Of a DNA stretch of 64,000 bases, positions 56,945 through 64,000 are shown one piece after another (the first letter of the stretch is position 1; each line of letters begins with the position of its first letter). Source of the DNA: Rhizophagus clarus (taxonomy: Eukaryota > Glomeromycota > Glomeromycetes > Glomerales > Glomeraceae); the NCBI GenBank assembly GCA_015698045.1, contig BLAL01000285.1, positions 2,418,001 to 2,482,000 on the forward strand, read 5' to 3'. The translations under genes were made by a program, and so were the position numbers. The notes below the pieces were generated by a model. It was given only the letters and a program-made list of their open reading frames with translations, did not search any database and had not been told where the DNA came from.

Positions 56945-57365
56945 ATGGCTGACAAAGGATATCCAGGAGGACAATATCAAGGACAATATCCACCACCACA
57001 ATATCCACCTCAAGGCTATCCACCTCAAGGCTATCCATCTCAAAACTCTGGTTATTATAGTCCACAACCACCAATGCAACAAGGAGGTAATATATCGACT
57101 TTCTCGTTATCAGACTTGAAATAAAAATTCAAATAAATTTATTTTGTATTTTACTATATTACCAGGATATTATCCCACACCTCCACCTCAAACTGTAGTA
57201 GTTCAACAAGCACCACCTGAAAAAGATGATAAGTTATGTTTGGGAATGTAAGCATAAACTTTTTTCTCATAATACAAATTTTAGTAAATATTACTAAAAT
57301 TTTCTCTTTTTTTCCTTAGCGCTCTTGGTGCTTGTTTATGCTGTTGTTGTGAAGCATGCTGTTAA
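56945..57365 (+). CDS. Small Pro/Gln/Tyr-rich protein with Cys-rich C-terminal module (CYSTM-like)
   Basis: Three exons, 56,945-57,086, 57,166-57,247 and 57,320-57,365, phases closing, encode 89 aa. The start ATG follows TTTTTTAAATAAATAAAAAA leader DNA. The N-terminal two-thirds consists of YPPQGYPPQGYP-type repeats, then PTPPPQTVVVQQAPPEKDD. The last 20 residues are LCLGIALGACLCCCCEACC, the alanine/leucine/cysteine helix characteristic of CYSTM proteins, small tail-anchored proteins of eukaryotes linked to stress and metal tolerance. It would sit in the plasma membrane with the XYPPX-like tail in the cytosol. Exons are shorter than usual reading-frame filters, and the minus-strand frame that covers exon 1 is a shadow. 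Confidence 0.85.
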
Positions 57366-57523
57366 ATGTTAAATCTTCGTAATTTCCCTTTTCTGGGATT
57401 ATTTTTTTTTTTTTCAGCTGTGTATATTATTTAATTAAATAAACCTCATAATTTGAATAATTTAGATGAATAATTTATTAAAAATATATGTAAAAAAAAA
57501 ATTCAAAATAGAATAAACACTAG

Positions 57524-58681
<1,158 letters not shown>

Positions 58682-60475
58682 TTCTGTTGTTAATCTTTTT
58701 ACTATATGAACTAGAAGAAAAGCCTAATAGAAGAATTCCGTCGAGTATTTATATTTTTCACATATCTAATTGAAAAAAAAAAAAATTGTCATAAACCGTC
58801 TCCAAATAAATCAACGCCATTAGAAAACGTAATTATTATGATTATCAGGCGATACAAATCATACGATTCTCGCAAACGCTAATTTGGGTTATGATAATCA
58901 AGAATGCAAAAATTTGGAAATATGAAAAAAATATACATGAGAATAATATGTTTGCAATTAATATTATTAAATATAGCACCTGTACCTGGTATTATCAATG
59001 GCTGGTCAGCCGCAATATAGTGCATTAATATTACGTATAATGACAATTCTTTGTGTGAAAAAAAAAAAATCTTGTGGTAGAACTAGCCTAAAAAATAATA
59101 GTTTTTACTTATATGAGCGAATATCTTACTGTTAATGTCTAGTTCGTTAAATTAAAAAAAAAGTTTATTGATACATGATTAGTTGTGCCGTTAATCATCA
59201 CGCAAAGAATTCCCATTATATTTAAAATATTCACAAAAGATTTTTTTATTCTTTATTTTGTAGCAAGAACTTCAGATAGCCCCGATGTCAGGGTACATCA
59301 GAAAGAATGGCACTATAAGAATCGTTGATGATAATGAGATTAGATTTAACATCATCTTATAATAATTTTACGAATAAACCCCCTAGACGTAAAACAAGTG
59401 GATAGCAGCGAGTAATCAGAAATTAATAGAATATGCACGAGAGTATAGCAATGATAAATTCTCGACTGAATACGTCCTGTAGTAAGACGGTGAAGATATT
59501 TTAGTTTTTCAATTTTCAATTTTGACACGGATAACATGGTGATTGATACAGGAACACCGGAATAGCGTTAAAAGTCATCTGCGAAACAAATTCGTGACAT
59601 TTAGGATGTTTGAAACTGTTACAAAGATATATTATGTTACAAAGGTCGGTTGATAAATATTTTGTAAATATTTATTAATGTAATTTACTATATACAAATG
59701 CTATTATCATTATCATTAACGTATATACCTTTTTAGTTCAAGAAATATACTATTTCCGAACATAATCATTCATGATTGTAACCTGTAAATTAAATGTAGA
59801 AACTTCTTTCGATACCTGAATTTTATATTGTTACCGGGATTGCAACGTGGATTAACCTGATGTCTCCAAAACAAAGAGCGATTCTATCAGATATTCTTTG
59901 TATGTTTGATTATTACTAAATTAAAAACTAAAATAGGAAATAATAAATCAATCACGTGATTAATTATCATGTGATAATTTTCTTGTGCTGAAAAAATTAA
60001 ATGTATTTCGCAATATTAGGTGAAGTCACGAAAACAATACATCTTTTGCAAGATTATAGAAATTAAATAATTAAATGAGAATTTTTTAGATTAGTAATTT
60101 TGATTTATTATAATTATTTAATAAACAAATATTTTTATAGGCTGACCCAAAAGCTTCATTCAACAAGTAGATCGTTATGACAAGTTATGACAATAATAGA
60201 AAATAAAATCATGATTATATCAGTATTAAAAAAAAATTTTTAAATCTGCGCGTAATCAAAAAAAGTCACGTTTTTTAAAAATGTCACACCAGTGTTACAT
60301 TGATTTCTATAATCAAAAGCAACAAAACGCAGTAAATTCCGATAGTTCCGTTCTCTTCTCGTCATAACAACATAAAAAGTTACTAAATATCAAAAATCCT
60401 CCCTTGATAAAATAGAATTGTCTCAAACTACTGAGCTTAATTCTTCATAAAATAACTACTTAAATAAGATTGCCG
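58682..60475. other. Divergent intergenic region between the LDH and the RING genes
   Basis: No gene was recognised in 1.8 kb. Reading frames are short and without features. The first 80 bp holds the LDH promoter (TATA-like box on the minus strand). Two ATCACGTGATTAATTATCATGTGATA-like palindromic blocks lie at 59,951-59,980. Confidence 0.5.
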
Positions 60476-61345
60476 ATGTCTACTACAGATCGAGCAAATT
60501 GGCCTTGCGAACGGTGTACCTTTGTTAATGAAGTGAGTAAAGGAAAGTTTCACGTTTCTTCTATATTACTAATTTTGTTGACTTTTTTTCATGAAGGGAA
60601 TTGACTTAACATGTGCAATGTGTTTTCTTACACGAACTGATGCTAAAGACTTACCTGTTCAGGTATTATTATGCCGTTGAATTCTCTTTTAGTAAAATAA
60701 TGTTTATTATTAAATAATTGATTATTAATTCCTGATAGTGGGAATGGAGAGCAAATCCAGATCAATGGATTCCTTATGATTTAGCATCATCATCTGAACT
60801 CGAAGATTCTTATCAACGTAAGAAAGCAGTCATCGTACCAAAGCAAGGTTATTTTGCTACAGTACCCGATCGATACGAAGTGCGATTCAACTATACAACA
60901 GGACGTTTTCAACAGTATAATCTTTCAAGTGGTGGAACCCGTCGAGTTAGAAGAATCGGGAATGGTGACAAAATTTATAATTAATCGTTTTATACGAAGA
61001 AAGAGAAGCTAATAATTGCTTTTTTTATTTCTGTAATAAAAAGACGACAATTCAATTTTGCAACCTGTTGCTTTCGAACAAGTAACATCTGAAGATAGTT
61101 GCATAATTTGTCTGGATACTTTTAAAGATCCCAGCTCGGTCTCTTCCGATCAACAAATAGTTAAACTCCCTCCTTGTCGTGGGCATTATTTTCATAGATC
61201 GTGTGTTGCAGGTGAATTTCGATTCTTTAATTTGAATTCATCTCGTTTATTCATCAATTAAATTTATTTCGTATTTTATAATCATTTAGCTGCAATTAAA
61301 TTGAAAGATGAATGTCCAATGTGCAAGAAAAAACTTGATTATTAA
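60476..61345 (+). CDS. RanBP2-type zinc finger / WWE / RING E3 ubiquitin ligase
   Basis: Five exons, 60,476-60,532, 60,597-60,662, 60,739-60,964, 61,044-61,211 and 61,290-61,345, with closing phases, encode 190 aa. Residues 9-28 form a RanBP2-type finger (WPCERC ... LTCAMC). Residues 42-115 form a WWE domain beginning WEWRANPDQWIPYD and including YFATVPDRYEVRFNY and FQQYNLSSG, a module known to bind poly-ADP-ribose or to mediate ligase interactions. The C-terminus is a RING with CIIC, CRGHYFHRSC and CPMC. In exon order this is ZnF-WWE-RING, reminiscent of RNF146 (RING-WWE) but reversed. Likely role: ubiquitin ligation guided by ADP-ribosylated or ubiquitin-type signals; the substrate is unknown. 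The 3' UTR contains an AGTATAAGTAATTA repeat. Confidence 0.88.
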
Positions 61346-61923
61346 GTATAAGTAATTAAGTATAAGTAATTAAGTAAAAGTAATTCATTGGTTCAGCCGT
61401 TTCTTTCAGAAACATTGAACAGATGCATACTACAATTTTTTATGTTCTCAATTACTTTTAGCGAATGCATAGGTGTTTATATAATTTTACCAAATTTTAT
61501 TATTATTATTTTTGTTTTTTCTTTTTTCTTATATTTAATACATGTAAACTGGTCATCTGCTTGGAAAAAGAATAATTTTAGCAGATTATTTATTTTTGTT
61601 TGTATAAATAAACTCTCGTAAAAATAACTTCTTTCTATATATAACTAATTATTTACAATTTAAAGAAAATATTATTTACAGAACAAATTAAACCATTATC
61701 TATTTTACTAAAAAGAACGTATTATAAAATTATGGAATTATTTGAGAAAGAATCTGCATGCAAATTACTGCAAAGAACGGATATAATATTATTCATGTTA
61801 ATGATGCAATGAAGGTATGTTTTATTCTTGTAATACACTGATGATATACAAAAGAATGCATAATATAAATTTGATATTCACCGTTGCAAAAGATATGATT
61901 TCAATCTTTCCATATTTGCTTTA
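61346..61923. other. Convergent intergenic region (3' ends of the RING and AGGF1-like genes)
   Basis: No gene. A short AGTATAAGTAATTA tandem repeat lies at 61,345-61,385. AATAAACTCTCG at 61,608 may be the polyadenylation signal of the RING gene. The reading frame at 61,388-61,621 has no recognisable feature. Confidence 0.5.
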
Positions 61924-63692
61924 TTATTCATTAAATAAATCGATGAATCTTTCTTTAGCAACACTATTAATTAAAAAAAAAATATAAATAAATAGAACAG
62001 CATTTAGAAAACAATTATGAAATTATACACAGACTCTTACCGTCTAGTTGCTTCCTGTAAAGTTTCCATAGTGTTATTTTGATTCTTTTTTCCTCCTGCG
62101 CCAAGACCAATTCTTCCTTCATTGGTAACAAATTGGATTGGATTCAACATTCCAGTACCATTTCGTCCCAAACCTTGTCCTTCTTTCCATCCCATCTTCT
62201 GCAGAAGCTTATTTCCTTTATTATCAGAACCAATTTTAGTTTGAAAATTTTTTACCTCTATCGTAGAGTTTTGAGATATATCCTCCCAATCCTTTTTTAT
62301 TGGAGTATTATCAGGATGAATCTCTCTTCTTAAAGCAGCTCTATCAACATATTTTGTATGTTTTTGATTAGTGTTAGATGGTCCCATATATTTACGTTTC
62401 AAACGATTTAGCTCCTCCCGTCGCTGTACTTCTAAAAGTTCTTTTTGTGTTGTATTATTATGCATATTGCCACCAATGTTCATAATTAAATCTCCATCAT
62501 TATTTTTCCGTTTGACATTATTCATACTATGAGAAACAATATCGCTCTTATGTGATATGTCAATCATATTTCCTTCAGTTACAGTACAAGCATCGCATGT
62601 CCACTGTTTATGTAAATGCACTTGAAATTTGGTACTCCCAACAATAACTTCGTCCATATGGTTCAATTGATGTGGTTTAGAACTCATCTTGCTTTCTGAT
62701 AATCGTTGAGAATTAACAAAAGTTCCGTTTTGTGAACCTATATCAATAATAAAGAATGCATCTGGAGTTGATGATTCTTCTTCTTCATTGTTATTATCAA
62801 TAATAGAAGTTGAAGAAAAAAATATTTGACAGTGATGTTTCGATGTTGGCATTTCAGCTAATCGAAGTCGCCGATCGTCCCACCTGTCCCTTCCCATGGA
62901 AATGCCGTTTGCATCAACCAGGACTAAGTGTCCTGATTTAAGAATTCCGGATTCAATCACTACCAATCTAAGAGTTGCATCACTACCGGGTTCTCCTTGG
63001 TCTAATGCACTCTCATCAGGTGTTGATGTATATATTATAGAGGTTGGATCTACTGGAGTATATGTTTGAGTACCCTCATCATACACAGAATACACTCCAG
63101 AATATACGTCAAACCAAACATTGTTCTCGGGGTTGAAATAATATCTCTCTTCTGTGGTAGCAATATATCCTGCTGGTACAGGATATATACATGTATGTTT
63201 TTCTTTTGCACTTTTGTGATTATCTTGTCCATTGGTGCCATTCTCGTATGGTAAAGAAGCTGTCTCGTATGCTTCAGAATCTGATAACTGCCCTTCCTCG
63301 CGTGCACTATCTATTGAATCCTCAGAGTCCTTATCTGAGTTTGAAGAATCTTCATGTTTATGATCCATTTTAGTTGCGTCGATTTTATCTTTCTTTCTCC
63401 GATCTCTCTCAAATTTATCAAAATACGTCCAATCTTGAATGTGCGTATCCCAAAGAGCATACATTTTTGTTGTTTCACTATAATAATAACCGCTCTCTTC
63501 GTTATACTCCCAGTCTTCAGAAACATTGTCTTCCCGACTTTTTAGTTCTTCATATGCTTGGAGTGCGTCTTCAAAAATAGATCTACTTCCCACAACTTTA
63601 GAATCTTGTTCAGTGGAGTGGGAACAATTCGTATTTGTAGGGTTTGCGCGAGGTCTGGTTAAGATTTTGTAGTCATACGGAACATCTTCCAT
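61924..63692 (-). CDS. AGGF1-like protein (OCRE repeats, FHA, G-patch)
   Basis: Two exons on the minus strand, 63,692-62,041 and 61,963-61,924, encode 563 aa. The second exon (13 codons, VAKERFIDLFNE) is missed if the first is read alone, but the donor CG|GTAAGA and acceptor AATTAATAG are clear. Residues about 60-95 (WEYNEESGYYYSETTKMYAL) and 175-215 (YYFNPENNVWFDVYSGVY) are OCRE-type aromatic repeats. Residues about 245-355 are an FHA domain (GRDRW, TSKHHCQIFF, DIGSQNGTFVN), a phosphothreonine binder. Residues about 490-535 are a G-patch (LLQKMGWKEGQGLGRNGTG, GLGAGGKK), which activates DEAH helicases. The domain order is that of human AGGF1, a spliceosome-associated factor. A nuclear role in splicing or mRNA processing is expected. 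Confidence 0.92.
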
Positions 63693-63974
63693 AGTCGCCG
63701 ATTCTTGATCGGTTTCTTTGTAGTAGACTTCGTAGTATATAACAGTTATTGTTTATACTTTTAAATTGAATTTAAATTAACAAAACAAATTTCTTATAAA
63801 ATCGGTATGATAATTGAATGATAGCATTATAACTTACCGATTGTATGTTAATAGATACCGATATGTATATGAATTACAATACATATCATATCACTTATAT
63901 GACTGTACATATTTTACATTCACAAAATAATTGATTCTAAATTAGTTTCAATCTCGGAAAAAAAAAAAAAAATC

Positions 63975-64000
63975 ATGGAAGATTCCGAACTTCAAGCTAT
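63975..64000 (+). CDS. Start of a gene, possibly PDCD5 homologue (partial)
   Basis: ATG at 63,975 opens MEDSELQA and runs off the window. This N-terminus closely resembles that of PDCD5/TFAR19-type proteins (short acidic start followed by a helix), a small DNA-binding-fold protein conserved in eukaryotes and archaea. Eight residues are too few to be sure. The gene would be divergent from the AGGF1-like gene with 282 bp between start codons. Confidence 0.4.

Noticed and set aside
58682..60475. A further gene between the LDH and RING genes
   Set aside because: All frames are below about 65 codons, with no recognisable motif or linked splice sites.
62079..63580. Plus-strand frames opposite the AGGF1-like gene
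   Set aside because: Antisense shadows of a clearly conserved FHA/G-patch coding sequence.

Overview
The window looks like nuclear DNA of an arbuscular mycorrhizal fungus (Glomeromycotina, most likely Rhizophagus or a close relative). Evidence: extreme A+T richness, short spliceosomal introns with GTAAGT/GTATGT donors and TTTTAG acceptors, several protein families I recognise as expanded in Rhizophagus, and a very high load of nested transposable elements. The assignment is inference; no marker gene (rRNA, tRNA) was seen.

The window has two compartments. Positions 1 to about 49,400 are a transposon-rich accessory region. It holds: a MULE (SWIM-type) transposase remnant split by a pogo/Tigger element (1,063-3,538); a LINE reverse-transcriptase remnant; a stack of nested elements at about 5,400-16,000, including an apparently intact hAT element (7,564-12,193, 8-bp target duplication) that itself carries a 990-bp palindromic non-autonomous element; a broken family gene (17.6-18.7 kb); a Tc1/IS630-like element (about 18,907-22,783) with an intact four-exon transposase and, convergent to it, an intact three-exon SAM-domain gene; a multi-exon family gene interrupted by a second 990-bp palindromic copy; an antisense zinc-ribbon/nuclease-like gene; a gypsy-type gag remnant; and another family gene split by a 4.9-kb element that contains a third, 1,704-bp palindromic copy. 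The three palindromic copies share the ends TAGGGCTCCGATCGG and each has its own 8-bp target duplication.

The most unusual pattern in this compartment is a set of tandem arrays with a period of about 100-120 bp. Each unit has a 30-40 nt 'micro-exon' bounded by good splice sites (TTTTTTAG before, GTAAGT after) and an 'intron' that usually carries a short imperfect palindrome of the type GAAACGTTAGTAACGTTTC. Arrays lie on the minus strand at 6.5-7.1, 15.3-15.7, 32.0-33.5 and 36.8-40.5 kb, and on the plus strand at 5.6-6.0, 34.2-35.0, 41.7-43.2 and 43.4-47.0 kb.

From about 50,300 to the right edge the sequence is a compact core region with intact genes whose exon phases all close: a Doa10/MARCH6-type ER ubiquitin ligase (14 exons, 1,540 aa, one GC-AG intron, one MITE in an intron), a small Cys-rich CYSTM-like protein, an L-lactate dehydrogenase, a RanBP2-ZnF/WWE/RING ubiquitin ligase, an AGGF1-like OCRE/FHA/G-patch protein, and the first codons of what may be a PDCD5 homologue. 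These housekeeping genes do not form a pathway, although two are E3 ubiquitin ligases.
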